64,000 nucleotides of DNA. Origin: Jeongeupia chitinilytica (GTDB lineage: Bacteria > Pseudomonadota > Gammaproteobacteria > Burkholderiales > Chitinibacteraceae). The notes under the pieces were generated by a model. The model did no database searches. It saw only the letters and a program-made list of their open reading frames with translations, and was not told where the DNA came from. Where the stretch lies: positions 310,001-374,000 of the forward strand of contig NZ_BMYO01000002.1 of NCBI RefSeq assembly GCF_014652315.1, read 5' to 3'. Positions 7,857 through 18,650 of the stretch are shown here, in pieces (the stretch's first letter is position 1; every line of letters begins with the position of its first letter). The translations under genes were made by a program, and so were the position numbers.

Positions 7857-8476
7857 TCGTATTCGGCGCCAGTCGTGGCGTCGGCCTTGAGGTGGCCAGA
7901 CAGGCGCGGGCGCAAGGGCGCAAGGTGCGGGCGCTGCTGCGTGACGGCGGCGATGCGGCTGCACTCGACGCCATCGGCGTCGACGTCGTTCGCGGTGACG
8001 CGCTCGACGCTGCGGCGGTGGCGGCGGCGTTCGACGGTCTGGATGCGCAGACCGACGTGGTGACGACGCTGGGCAGCTTCGGCCCCGGCGTGCCGGTTGA
8101 TTACCTCGGCAACCGCAACGTGATCGACGCCACCGAAGCTGCGGGCCTCGAGCGGCTGGTGCTGGTGACCTCGCTCGGCTGCAGCGAAACCTGGCCGCAC
8201 CTGTCCGAACGGTCGCGCAAGGGCTTCGGTGGTGCGGTGCGCGAGAAGACGCTGGCCGAAGCCTGGCTGCGCACCAGCGGGCTCGACCAGACGATCATCC
8301 GCCCCGGCGGTTTGCGTGACGGTGAGGCGCTGGGCGGTGCGCGGCTGATCGAGAACGAAGAAGCACACGGTTTCGTCCGCCGGGCCGACGTTGCCGCGGT
8401 CGTGCTCGCGTGCCTGGCCGATCCGGCCACCATCGGTCGTGCGTTCAGCGTCGTCGATCCGGCTTGTCCGATGTAA
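7844..8476 (+). CDS. chuY: NAD(P)-binding reductase, ChuY-like anaerobilin reductase
   Basis: 210 residues starting at a GTG with AGGGAG 7 nt upstream, inside the end of hutX. LIVFGASRGVGLEVARQA is the Rossmann dinucleotide loop, and VVTTLGSFGPGVPVDYLGNR follows; the fold is the atypical short-chain reductase group that includes biliverdin-IX-beta reductase. In E. coli chuWXY the third gene encodes the reductase that acts on the ChuW product, so gene order supports the same role. Sequence alone would only say NAD(P)H-binding protein. Confidence 0.8.
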   Translation: MRGLIVFGASRGVGLEVARQARAQGRKVRALLRDGGDAAALDAIGVDVVRGDALDAAAVAAAFDGLDAQTDVVTTLGSFGPGVPVDYLGNRNVIDATEAAGLERLVLVTSLGCSETWPHLSERSRKGFGGAVREKTLAEAWLRTSGLDQTIIRPGGLRDGEALGGARLIENEEAHGFVRRADVAAVVLACLADPATIGRAFSVVDPACPM

Positions 8477-8500
8477 TGCAGGGGCCGGTGGCACGCTGGA

Positions 8501-9664
8501 TCAGCGCGTCGCCCACTGCCATGGCGGGCGGTCGAGGTCGGCCAGACCGGCCACCTGCGTTTCGCCGAAGTCCTTTTCCAGCATCAGCGCGTTGCATTCG
8601 CCGTGGCGTTCGAGCGCCGCGATCAGCCGCGCCGCGTGCGATACGACGATGACCTGCGTCTCGGTCGCGGCACGCTGGATCAGCCGCGCCAGCGCCGGGA
8701 GCAGGTCCGGATGCAGGCTGGTTTCGGGTTCGTTCAGCACCAGCAGTGCAGGCGGTCGCGGTGTCAGCAGCGCGGCGACCAGCAGCAGGTAGCGCAGCGT
8801 ACCGTCGGAGAGCTCGGCGGTCGACAACGGCCGCAGCAGTCCGTGCTGGCGCATGCTGACGCCGAAACGGCCACGCTCGGTGCCGATTTCGATGCGCGAG
8901 CCGGGGAAGGCATCGTCGATCGCGGCATCGAGCGCATCGCTGTCGCCGATCTCGATGATGGTCTGCAGCGCGGCGGCCAGGTCGTTGCCGTCGTGGTTCA
9001 GTACCGGGGTCCGTGTGCCGATCTGCGTTTGTCGCGCCGGCGCGTCGTTGTCGGTGCGGAAATGATCGTAAAAGCGCCACGAGCGCATCAGCTCGCGCAG
9101 CCGCAATACCTCGGGGGCAAGCAGCGGATCGGCGCATTGCAGCATCATGCTGTCGAATCCGGCGATGTTGCGGGTCAGTACCCGCCAGTCGCGTGCATCG
9201 CGCACCCTGACGAGCGGCCCCTGCCGGTCGGCCAGCAGTGCCGCGGGCCGCAGTACCGGCCCGGCCCACAGGCATTCGCGCTTGATTTCCGGATCGAGGC
9301 CGAACAGCGAGTTCGGCACCGGTTCGGGCATGCCGATGTCGATCGCGTAGCCAAAATCGTCGCCGGCAAAGCCGAGTCGCAGATGCACGGCTTCCTTGCG
9401 CACCGTCCCCTGCACCGGCAATTCGCCATTGCGCATCGCGCGCGAAATCGTTTCCGGCCCGGCCCACAGTGTCGACGGCAGGCCGCCTTCGCGTGCCAGC
9501 GACGGAATGACCCGGCCCTGTGCGGTTTCGGCCAGCAGCCGCAGCGCGCGATACAGGTTGGATTTGCCGCTGCCGTTGGCGCCGGTGACCACGTTCAGCC
9601 GCGTCAGCGGCAACACCAGTTGCCGCAGCGAGCGGTAGTTGGCGATCGCCAGCGTCGTCAGCAT
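8501..9664 (-). CDS. Orphan AAA-family ATPase (SMC/OLD-like head domain)
   Basis: 387 residues. NYRSLRQLVLPLTRLNVVTGANGSGKSNLYRALRLL carries the Walker A loop GANGSGKSN in the usual RecF/SMC-like N-terminal setting. LSDGTLRYL is a signature-like motif and LLVLNEPETSLHPDLLPAL a Walker B with D-loop. There is no long coiled coil and no visible Toprim or nuclease domain. Its ATG overlaps the nadB stop by one base (TGATG), so the two are co-transcribed, yet no functional link is evident. Relatives occur in DNA repair and in phage-defence systems; its job here is unknown. Confidence 0.75.
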   Translation of the reverse strand: MLTTLAIANYRSLRQLVLPLTRLNVVTGANGSGKSNLYRALRLLAETAQGRVIPSLAREGGLPSTLWAGPETISRAMRNGELPVQGTVRKEAVHLRLGFAGDDFGYAIDIGMPEPVPNSLFGLDPEIKRECLWAGPVLRPAALLADRQGPLVRVRDARDWRVLTRNIAGFDSMMLQCADPLLAPEVLRLRELMRSWRFYDHFRTDNDAPARQTQIGTRTPVLNHDGNDLAAALQTIIEIGDSDALDAAIDDAFPGSRIEIGTERGRFGVSMRQHGLLRPLSTAELSDGTLRYLLLVAALLTPRPPALLVLNEPETSLHPDLLPALARLIQRAATETQVIVVSHAARLIAALERHGECNALMLEKDFGETQVAGLADLDRPPWQWATR

Positions 9665-11250
9665 CAGGGTTCGAGTACCGTCGGTTTGGATTCGGCGAGG
9701 ATGCCCGGGTAGTCGCGGCTGTAGTGCAGGCCGCGGCTTTCCTTGCGCGCCAAGGCGGAACGGACGATCAGCTCGGCCGTGGTGACGAGGTTGCGCAGCT
9801 CGATCAGGTCGTTGGAAACGCGGAAGTTGCTGTAGTAGTCGTCGATCTCGTGCTGCAGCAGTTCGATCCGGTGCTGGGCGCGCTCGAGCCGCTTGTTGGT
9901 GCGGACGATGCCGACGTAGTCCCACATGAAACGGCGCAGTTCGTCCCAGTTGTGCGCGATCACGACTTCCTCGTCCGGATCGGTCACGCGGCTCTCGTCC
10001 CATTCGGCGATTTCGGGCAGGGCGTGCGGCCGGGCCGCCAGAATGTCTTCGGCGGCCGCCTTGCCGATCACCATGCATTCGAGCAGCGAGTTGCTGGCCA
10101 GCCGGTTGGCGCCATGCAGCCCGGTATAGCTGACTTCGCCGACGCCGTAGAGCCCGGCCACGTCGGTGCGGCCGGCACGGTCGACCACGAGGCCGCCGCA
10201 GGTGTAATGCGCCGCCGGGACGACCGGGATCGGCTGCTTGGTGATGTCGATGCCGAGTTCGAGGCAGCGCTGGTAGATGTTCGGGAAGTGTTCCCTGACG
10301 AACTTCGACGGCTTGTAGCTGATGTCCAGATACACGCAGTCGTAGCCGCCTTTCTTCATTTCGAAGTCGATCGCGCGGGCGACGACGTCGCGCGGTGCCA
10401 GTTCGGCGCGCTCGTCGTGCTCGGGCATGAAGCGTGTGCCGTCGGGCAGGCGCAGGATGCCGCCTTCACCGCGCACCGCCTCGGTGATCAGGAAGGACTT
10501 CGCGTGCGGGTGGTACAGGCAGGTCGGGTGGAACTGGATGAACTCCATGTTCGCGACCTTGCAGCCGGCGCGCCACCCCATGGCGATGCCGTCGCCGGTC
10601 GCGACGTCCGGATTGGTCGTATACAGGTAGACCTTGCCGGCACCACCGGTGGCCAGCACGGTGTGCTGTGCCAGCACGGTATCGACGCGGTCGGCGTCGA
10701 TGTCGTAGATGTAGGCACCGTGGCAGCGGTTGACGTCGCCGGTTTCGCCCAGTTTGGCGTCGGTGATCAGGTCGAGCGCGATATGGTGTTCGAGCACGGT
10801 GATGTTCGGGTGTGCGGCTACCTTGGTGGCCAGCGTGTCGATCACCGCGGCGCCGGTGGCATCGGCGGCGTGGATGATGCGCCGGTGGCTGTGGCCGCCT
10901 TCGCGCGTCAGGTGGTAGCCGTGATAGTTGGTTTCGCCCGATTCGTCGCGGGTGAACGGCACGCCCATGGCGATCAGCCAGTCGATCGCCTCTTTCGAGT
11001 GTTCGACGATGAAGCGGGTCGATTCGGGTTCGCACAGCCCGGCGCCGGCGACCAGCGTGTCCTTGATGTGCAGCTCGATGCTGTCCTGATCGTCGAGCAC
11101 TGCGGCAATGCCGCCCTGGGCCCAGCCGCTGCCGCCGTCGCGCAGTTCGCGCTTGGTGACGAGGCCGACCTTGAGCTTGTCCGCCAGATGCAGCGCGATG
11201 GTCATGCCACCCAGACCGCTGCCGATAATCAGTACGTCGAATTGCCGCAT
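9664..11250 (-). CDS. nadB: L-aspartate oxidase
   Basis: A flavoprotein that oxidises L-aspartate to iminoaspartate, the first step of de novo NAD synthesis. 528 residues from the ATG giving MRQFDVLIIGSGLGG, with the FAD-binding GxGxxG; an alternative GTG two codons earlier is possible. SGWAQGGIAAVL and GLYGVGEVSYTGLHGANRLASNSLLE are succinate dehydrogenase/fumarate reductase-type flavoprotein motifs. nadA and nadC are not in the window. It is divergent from rpoE with about 200 bp between. Confidence 0.95.
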   Translation of the reverse strand: MRQFDVLIIGSGLGGMTIALHLADKLKVGLVTKRELRDGGSGWAQGGIAAVLDDQDSIELHIKDTLVAGAGLCEPESTRFIVEHSKEAIDWLIAMGVPFTRDESGETNYHGYHLTREGGHSHRRIIHAADATGAAVIDTLATKVAAHPNITVLEHHIALDLITDAKLGETGDVNRCHGAYIYDIDADRVDTVLAQHTVLATGGAGKVYLYTTNPDVATGDGIAMGWRAGCKVANMEFIQFHPTCLYHPHAKSFLITEAVRGEGGILRLPDGTRFMPEHDERAELAPRDVVARAIDFEMKKGGYDCVYLDISYKPSKFVREHFPNIYQRCLELGIDITKQPIPVVPAAHYTCGGLVVDRAGRTDVAGLYGVGEVSYTGLHGANRLASNSLLECMVIGKAAAEDILAARPHALPEIAEWDESRVTDPDEEVVIAHNWDELRRFMWDYVGIVRTNKRLERAQHRIELLQHEIDDYYSNFRVSNDLIELRNLVTTAELIVRSALARKESRGLHYSRDYPGILAESKPTVLEP

Positions 11251-11447
11251 CGTCACTTACGCCGTAAAGTCAGAATCAACGACAAATGTTACCTCAGAGC
11301 CCGACGCCGCTGCAGCTTGCACGGCCGGGGCGCCGCGGGCACAATCCGGCCGCGCTGCCGCCGCGTGGCTTGAAATTTCTGGAATCGCCCCCATTTGGCC
11401 GATTCAGCTGCACTAAACAGTGTGCAGTGCCGAACACGGAGTACGCA

Positions 11448-12059
11448 TTGGAACAACGGACGGAACGGGAACTCGACTCGGAACTCGTCGCCCGGGCGCA
11501 AGCCGGCGACAAGCGGGCGTTCGAGCTGCTGGTGATCAAGTATCAGCGCCGCATCGCCCGTCTCCTGTCGCGTCTGATCCGCGATCCGGCGGAAATCGAG
11601 GATGTTGCGCAGGAAGCATTCATCAAGGCGTATCGCGCTTTGCCGTCCTTCCGGGGCGAATCGGCGTTTTACACTTGGCTTTACCGGATTGCGATCAATA
11701 CTGCGAAAAATTACCTCGCTTCGATGGGCCGTCGCCCGCAACTGGCGATGGACTACGAGGACGAAGAGGGCGAGACCCTCGACGCTGCGGCACAAATACC
11801 GGACTTTCATACGCCGGAGTCTGAACTATCGAATCGTCAGATTGTCTCTACGGTGAACGAGGCGGTCGATGCGCTCCCGGAGGAGTTGCGGACCGCCATC
11901 ACGCTGCGCGAGATGGAAGGCCTGTCGTACGAGGAGATCTCCAGCGTGATGAACTGTCCGATCGGTACGGTTCGCTCGCGAATTTTCAGAGCGCGCGAAG
12001 CGATCGCGACAAAACTGCGGCCACTTCTGGCAACGGTCGGCAAGGACCGGCGCTGGTGA
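11448..12059 (+). CDS. rpoE: RNA polymerase sigma factor RpoE (sigma-E, ECF type)
   Basis: 203 residues from a TTG start with GGAG 6 nt upstream; no ATG gives a sensible N-terminus. Region 2 reads RAFELLVIKYQRRIARLL and EDVAQEAFIKAYRALPSFRG with FYTWLYRIAINTAKNYL. Region 4 reads LPEELRTAITLREMEGLSYE and GTVRSRIFRAREAI. It directs transcription of envelope-stress genes. The downstream genes rseA, rseB, rseC and degP are its known regulators and a target, which fixes the identity. I could not find a convincing sigma-E promoter upstream. Confidence 0.95.
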   Translation: MEQRTERELDSELVARAQAGDKRAFELLVIKYQRRIARLLSRLIRDPAEIEDVAQEAFIKAYRALPSFRGESAFYTWLYRIAINTAKNYLASMGRRPQLAMDYEDEEGETLDAAAQIPDFHTPESELSNRQIVSTVNEAVDALPEELRTAITLREMEGLSYEEISSVMNCPIGTVRSRIFRAREAIATKLRPLLATVGKDRRW

Positions 12060-12093
12060 GGCTCAGGGCATAACGCGAATGAAGGAAACCGAC

Positions 12094-12600
12094 ATGAAAG
12101 AGCATTTGTCCGCGCTGATCGACAGCGAACTGGATACTGCGGGCAGTGCCGCGGTGCTGAGGCAACTCGGCCCGGACGGCGAACTGGCGCAAGACCTGCA
12201 CGACTGGCAGTTGATCAGTGACGCCATGCACGATCATCCCATCCTGTCGCCCGACTTCATGACGCGTTTCTCGGCCCGGCTCGCCGCCGAGCCGGTGGTC
12301 ATCGCACCGCACGCCCTCAAACGAAAGCGTTCCTTCCTCAAGCGCGCGCTGGTGCCGTTTTCGGCTGCTGCGTCGATCGCCTTTGTCGGCGTCGCCAGCT
12401 GGCAGGCTTACACCGGCATGCGAGGTACTTTGCCGGCACCGGGTGCACCGGTCGCGGTCGAACGGATGGCCAGCAACGATACCGTCAATGTCGATGCCGA
12501 CCGCATCCACGATTACCTGGTTGCCCACCGCGAAGACGCGGGCAGCCCTTTCGCCGGCCAGGATATGGTCTCGATTTCCTACCAAGTTCCACAACGATAA
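12094..12600 (+). CDS. rseA: Anti-sigma-E factor RseA
   Basis: 168 residues. The N-terminal cytoplasmic part (MKEHLSALIDSELDTAGSAA, then LRQLGPDGELAQDLHDWQLI) is the anti-sigma domain. A single membrane helix lies near FSAAASIAFVGVASWQAY, followed by a periplasmic tail. AAGGAAA lies 5 nt upstream of the chosen ATG; an in-frame ATG 15 bp earlier is less well placed. It should hold sigma-E at the membrane until regulated proteolysis. Confidence 0.9.
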   Translation: MKEHLSALIDSELDTAGSAAVLRQLGPDGELAQDLHDWQLISDAMHDHPILSPDFMTRFSARLAAEPVVIAPHALKRKRSFLKRALVPFSAAASIAFVGVASWQAYTGMRGTLPAPGAPVAVERMASNDTVNVDADRIHDYLVAHREDAGSPFAGQDMVSISYQVPQR

Positions 12601-12606
12601 CGCCAG

Positions 12607-13593
12607 ATGATGAAACTGAAGGGGTGGCTCTTCGCCGGCAGTCTGCTGTTCGCAGGATCTTCGCTTTCCGCGCTTGCAGCACCACCGGGTGAGCTGCTCG
12701 ACCAGGCGCAGGCCAGCCAGCTCGTCAATCGCGTCACCGAGGCGCCCAAGTCCCTGACATTCCAGGGCATCTACATCCAGCAGCGGCACAACTTCATGCA
12801 GAGTTACCGGGTCTTCCACCAAGGTGGTGGCGGAGCCGATGTCGAGCGGCGCGAGTCGCTCGACGGGCCGCAGCTCGAGTACCTGCGTCACGGCGACCTG
12901 ATCAGTGTGTTCACCCCGGACTCCCGGCCGGTGACGCTGGACCGGCGCCATACGTCGAAGATGTTTCCGCGCCAGTTTCCGGATCATGCCGAGGAGCTGC
13001 TCGGCAATTACCAGATCCGCAGGATCGGCCGCGAACGCGTGGCCGGACTCGATGCCGACATCTACGACTTCGAGCCGCGTGACCGCTTCCGTTTTCCGCA
13101 CCGTTACTGGATCGACAGCGGCAGCGGCCTGATGCTCAAGACCGTGATGTACGGCCCGCGTCGCGAGGTCACCGAAATCTTCGCGTTTTCGCAGATCAAT
13201 ATCGGCGGTGCGCTCGACAAGCGTCTGCTCAAGCCGGTGAATCCGGTCCGCCCGGTCGTGCTCGAACAATTGCCGCAGGCGCCGGTTGCCGATCCGCAGT
13301 GGCAGATCGACGATCTGCCTCCAGGGTTCAAGCTGTTCCGCCAGCTCAAGCGCAATCTGCCGGGCAAGAACAAGCCGGTGCTGCATTACCTGTACGGTGA
13401 TGGTCTGGTGACGGTTTCGGTGTTCATCGAGCCGATCGATGCCCGCATGCCGCAGGGGCTGACGCAGCAGAACGGCATCAGCCTGTTCTGCCGTCACGTC
13501 GGCAACTACATGATCACTGCGCTCGGCGAGGTACCGCCCGAAACGGTGCAGGCCTTCAGTCAGGCATTCAGCCCGCGCTCGGGTGACAAGTAA
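12607..13593 (+). CDS. rseB: Sigma-E regulatory protein RseB (MucB)
   Basis: 328 residues with a signal peptide (MMKLKGWLFAGSLLFAGSSLSALAA). The LolA-like N-terminal domain contains SLTFQGIYIQQRHNFMQSYR, and a smaller C-terminal domain starts near WQIDDLPPGF. RseB binds the periplasmic part of RseA and shields it from DegS. It follows rseA by 6 bp. Confidence 0.92.
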   Translation: MMKLKGWLFAGSLLFAGSSLSALAAPPGELLDQAQASQLVNRVTEAPKSLTFQGIYIQQRHNFMQSYRVFHQGGGGADVERRESLDGPQLEYLRHGDLISVFTPDSRPVTLDRRHTSKMFPRQFPDHAEELLGNYQIRRIGRERVAGLDADIYDFEPRDRFRFPHRYWIDSGSGLMLKTVMYGPRREVTEIFAFSQINIGGALDKRLLKPVNPVRPVVLEQLPQAPVADPQWQIDDLPPGFKLFRQLKRNLPGKNKPVLHYLYGDGLVTVSVFIEPIDARMPQGLTQQNGISLFCRHVGNYMITALGEVPPETVQAFSQAFSPRSGDK

Positions 13594-13605
13594 GCGGTTG
13601 TCGCG

Positions 13606-14067
13606 ATGATCGATACGGAAGCCCGGGTCGTCCGCACGGAAGCCGATCATGCCTGGGTCGTCATCCGTCCGCATACGCCGTGCGGCAATTGCGATCCGCA
13701 GACCGGCTGCCGTTCGGTCGCCATCAGCCGCATGTTCGGTCAGGCGCAGCAGCACTATCGCGTTAATAATCCCCTTGGCGCCGAGCAAGGCGAGTATGTC
13801 AAAGTGGCCGTCGCAGAACGTACGTTACTGCATTCGGCGCTATGGGCTTATGGTTTGCCGCTACTGGCAATGCTGCTCGGTGCCGTTCTTGGCCGTGTCA
13901 CCGGTCTGGTTTCGCCGCTGGCCGAAGTCTGCGGTGCCGCGATCGGTTTCTGTGCAGCCTTCGCCTGGTTGCGTTGGGGGCATCGATCGTCGACCGACCG
14001 GGGGCCGACCATCGTCTCGCGTCATGGCCGGATGCCGCCGCCACGCGGTTGCGCCAGCGCCGACTGA
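13606..14067 (+). CDS. rseC: SoxR-reducing/sigma-E operon protein RseC
   Basis: 153 residues. The N-terminal cysteine motif CGNCDPQTGC (about residues 24-33) is conserved in RseC, and two membrane helices follow (LLHSALWAYGLPLLAMLLGA and LAEVCGAAIGFCAAFAWLRW). It is an inner-membrane protein of the sigma-E operon in many proteobacteria; its biochemical role is not well settled. It lies 12 bp after rseB. Confidence 0.88.
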   Translation: MIDTEARVVRTEADHAWVVIRPHTPCGNCDPQTGCRSVAISRMFGQAQQHYRVNNPLGAEQGEYVKVAVAERTLLHSALWAYGLPLLAMLLGAVLGRVTGLVSPLAEVCGAAIGFCAAFAWLRWGHRSSTDRGPTIVSRHGRMPPPRGCASAD

Positions 14068-14109
14068 TTCGTTCGTCTGTTTCATTCTCATAACAATGGG
14101 TGATTGACC

Positions 14110-15537
14110 ATGAAGATGACTCACTGGCTTGCCGCCGGGGTGTTTACGCTTGGCTTCGGCGTCGCGAATGCCGCGCCGGTATCGGGTTTGCCCGACTTCA
14201 CGCAACTTGTCGAAAAGGAAGGCAAGGCGGTCGTGAACATCTCGACCACCGGCAAGGTGCGCGAACAGCCACAGCAGCAGTGGAATGCCGACGACGACGT
14301 GCTCGACCTGTTCCGCCGCTTCGGCTTCCCGGTGCCGCCGGGCGCATTGCCGCAGCAGCCCGGCGCACCGCGCGAGCGCCAGGTCCAGTCGCTGGGCTCG
14401 GGCTTCATCATCGATGGCGCCGGCTACATCCTCACCAACGCCCACGTCGTCGCCGATGCGGACGAAATCAAGGTCAAGCTCACCGACAAGCGCGAATTCA
14501 AGGCCAAGGTCATCGGCGCCGATGCGCGCACCGATGTCGCGCTGCTCAAGGTCGAAGCCAACGGTTTGCCCAAGGTCGACCTTGGAAACAGCGAGGCGCT
14601 GAAGGTCGGTGAATGGGTGGTCGCGATCGGCGCACCGTTCGGGCTGGAAAACAGCGTGACCGCCGGCATCGTGTCGGCCAAGGGACGCAACCTGCCGGAT
14701 GAGACCTTCGTGCCGTTCATCCAGACCGACGTCGCGATCAATCCGGGCAACTCGGGCGGACCGCTGTTCAACATGCAGGGCGAGGTCGTCGGCATCAACT
14801 CGCAGATCTACAGTCGTTCGGGCGGCTACATGGGACTGTCGTTCTCGATTCCGATCGACGTGGCGATGAAGGTGGCCGACGAGCTCAAAGCGACCGGCAA
14901 GGTCACGCGCGGCCGGATCGGCGTCGCGGTGCAGGATCTGAACGAGGACCTGGCCAAGACCTTCGGTTTGCCGAATACCAATGGCGCGCTCGTGTCGTCG
15001 GTCGACAAGGACGGTCCGGCGGCGAAGGCCGGACTGAAACCGGGCGACGTGGTACTCAAGTACAACGGCCAGCCGATCAACAATACCGGCGACCTGCCGC
15101 GTCATGTCACCGACACCAAGCCGGGAACCACCGTCAAGCTCGGCATCTGGCGCGACCGCGCCGCCAAGGAGTTGCCGGTCACCATCGGCCTGCTCGACAG
15201 CGTCGAAGGTCCGAACAAGGCCCGCGAGTACAAGGGCGGATCGGCACAGCAGGAAGACAGCCAGCGTTTCGGGCTGACCCTGCGCGAGCTGGCGCCGCAG
15301 CAGCTGAAGGCGCTTGGCATCAAGTACGGTCTGGCGATCCAGTCGGCGACCGGCCCTGCAGCCAAAGCCGGACTGATGCGCGGTGACGTGATCATCGGCG
15401 TCGGCGGCACCGATCTCGGCAGCATGCAGCAACTGCGCCAGCTGCTGAGTGTAGTGAAGCCGAACGATTCGGTGGCGCTGCGGGTGATGCGCGACGGTGC
15501 GACCATCTTCATTTCGATGACGGCGCCGGCCAAGTGA
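14110..15537 (+). CDS. degP: Periplasmic serine endoprotease DegP/MucD (Do family)
   Basis: 475 residues with a signal peptide ending near GVANAAP. The trypsin-like triad is visible: His112 (LTNAHVVAD), Asp142 (RTDVALLKV) and Ser215 (NPGNSGGPLF). Two PDZ domains follow, about residues 275-365 and 385-470. It degrades or refolds damaged envelope proteins and is a classic sigma-E target, which suits its place after rseC. GGGTGA lies 6 nt before the ATG. The stop overlaps the next start (GTGA). Confidence 0.95.
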   Translation: MKMTHWLAAGVFTLGFGVANAAPVSGLPDFTQLVEKEGKAVVNISTTGKVREQPQQQWNADDDVLDLFRRFGFPVPPGALPQQPGAPRERQVQSLGSGFIIDGAGYILTNAHVVADADEIKVKLTDKREFKAKVIGADARTDVALLKVEANGLPKVDLGNSEALKVGEWVVAIGAPFGLENSVTAGIVSAKGRNLPDETFVPFIQTDVAINPGNSGGPLFNMQGEVVGINSQIYSRSGGYMGLSFSIPIDVAMKVADELKATGKVTRGRIGVAVQDLNEDLAKTFGLPNTNGALVSSVDKDGPAAKAGLKPGDVVLKYNGQPINNTGDLPRHVTDTKPGTTVKLGIWRDRAAKELPVTIGLLDSVEGPNKAREYKGGSAQQEDSQRFGLTLRELAPQQLKALGIKYGLAIQSATGPAAKAGLMRGDVIIGVGGTDLGSMQQLRQLLSVVKPNDSVALRVMRDGATIFISMTAPAK

Positions 15538-15782
15538 GTCGCGTGCTCAAACTCTACGGCCGCGAGTATTGCGGCCTTTGCCTGACGATGCGCGACCAGC
15601 TGCAGCCGTTGTCCACGCGGCACGGCTTCGCGGTCGAGTGGGTCGATATCGACGACAACGATGCGCTCGAAGCGCTGTACGGCGAGCTGGTCCCGGTGCT
15701 GGCGGCTGCCGACGGTCGCGAAATCTGCCACTACCATCTCGATGTGCAGGCGCTGGATGATTGGCTGGCCAAAATCCGGTAA
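15534..15782 (+). CDS. Glutaredoxin family protein
   Basis: 82 residues starting at a GTG that overlaps the degP stop by 4 bp. LKLYGREYCGLCLTMRDQL carries a CxxC redox motif in the thioredoxin-fold position, and VEWVDIDDNDALEALYGELV has the cis-proline strand (VPVL). The family is the short glutaredoxin-like DUF836 type, common before lepA in betaproteobacteria. Its substrate is unknown. Confidence 0.8.
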   Translation: MSRVLKLYGREYCGLCLTMRDQLQPLSTRHGFAVEWVDIDDNDALEALYGELVPVLAAADGREICHYHLDVQALDDWLAKIR

Positions 15783-15804
15783 AATCAGGCGATTGGCTGA
15801 TACA

Positions 15805-15829
15805 GGGCACGCACGGCGTGCCCTTTTTT
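15805..15829 (+). terminator. Rho-independent terminator before lepA
   Basis: GGGCACGC, loop ACG, GCGTGCCC, then TTTTTT: an 8-bp GC-rich stem with a clean T-run. It ends 17 bp before the lepA ATG, so it separates the sigma-E block from lepA, or acts as a partial terminator because no lepA promoter fits between it and the gene. Confidence 0.9.
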
Positions 15830-15846
15830 CGTAACAACAGAGTTCT

Positions 15847-17640
<1,794 letters not shown>

Positions 17641-17661
17641 CAACGCAACAAGGGAAACCGC

Positions 17662-18615
17662 ATGAACTGGTATGTGATCGGCGTCATTCTGCTCATTCTG
17701 GGTCCGGTGCTGATCGGCCTCGGTGCCAAGCACGAACGCAAGAACAACGAACCGCCGCAACTGGTTCAGTACGGTTTCCTCAGTGCCATCGTCGGCGCCT
17801 TCATCCTGCTGGTGCAGCTGTTCTCGATTGCTGCTGCGCTGCTGATCTTCGTGCTGGTTACCGGCGTCGTCTGGGTCCTCGACAAGTTCGTGCTGGCCAA
17901 GAAGCGGGGGGAAGCGCGTCCGTCGGACTGGGTCGAGTATGCACGCGGCTTTTTCCCGGTCATCCTGGCCGTCTTCCTGCTGCGCTCCTTCCTCGTCGAG
18001 CCCTACCAGATTCCGTCGAGTTCGATGCGCCCGGGGCTGGTGGTCGGCGACTTCATTCTGGTGAACAAGTTTGCCTACGGCATCCGCGTGCCGATTCTCA
18101 ACAATGTCGTCATCCCGGTCGGCAAGCCGCAGCCGGGCGACGTGATGGTGTTCAACTATCCGGAAAAGCCGTCGATCGACTACATCAAGCGCGTGATCGG
18201 TACTCCGGGTGATACGGTCGAGTATCGCGGCAAGAAGCTGACCGTGAACGGCCAGCCGGTGCCGACCCAGGCCGCCGGCCAGCTGCAGTATGCCGAAGGG
18301 GTCTACCTGATCGACAACCAGCAGTTCACCGAAAAGCTCGGCGAGCATGTGTACAACACGCTGCAGATGGACGTGCCCGAGGTGAATCTGGCCGAGGTGC
18401 GCGATTTTCCGTTCCGCGAAAACTGCCGTTATGATGACGAAGGCTTCAGCTGCAAGGTGCCGGAAGGCTATTTCTTCATGATGGGCGACAACCGCGACCA
18501 CAGCGCCGACAGCCGTTACTGGGGTTTCGTGCCCGACAAGTACATCGTCGGCAAGGCTTTCCTGGTGTGGTTCAACTTCAAGCAACTGGGCCGTATCGGC
18601 ACCAAGATCCAGTGA
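17662..18615 (+). CDS. lepB: Signal peptidase I
   Basis: 317 residues. Two N-terminal membrane helices (residues 4-20 and 36-78) and a third just before the catalytic region (FFPVILAVFLLRSF) are visible. IPSSSMRPGL carries the nucleophile Ser121, DYIKRVIGTPGD the general-base lysine, and MGDNRDHSADSRYWG box E. It removes signal peptides from exported proteins on the outer face of the inner membrane. Confidence 0.96.
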   Translation: MNWYVIGVILLILGPVLIGLGAKHERKNNEPPQLVQYGFLSAIVGAFILLVQLFSIAAALLIFVLVTGVVWVLDKFVLAKKRGEARPSDWVEYARGFFPVILAVFLLRSFLVEPYQIPSSSMRPGLVVGDFILVNKFAYGIRVPILNNVVIPVGKPQPGDVMVFNYPEKPSIDYIKRVIGTPGDTVEYRGKKLTVNGQPVPTQAAGQLQYAEGVYLIDNQQFTEKLGEHVYNTLQMDVPEVNLAEVRDFPFRENCRYDDEGFSCKVPEGYFFMMGDNRDHSADSRYWGFVPDKYIVGKAFLVWFNFKQLGRIGTKIQ

Positions 18616-18650
18616 TCCGGTCGACCGGACGAGTACGGGGAGATACTTCA

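Noticed and set aside
11257..11447. Sigma-E type promoter before rpoE
   Set aside because: Only a partial GGAAT ... match is present. Spacing and -10 do not fit the known sigma-E consensus well enough to report.
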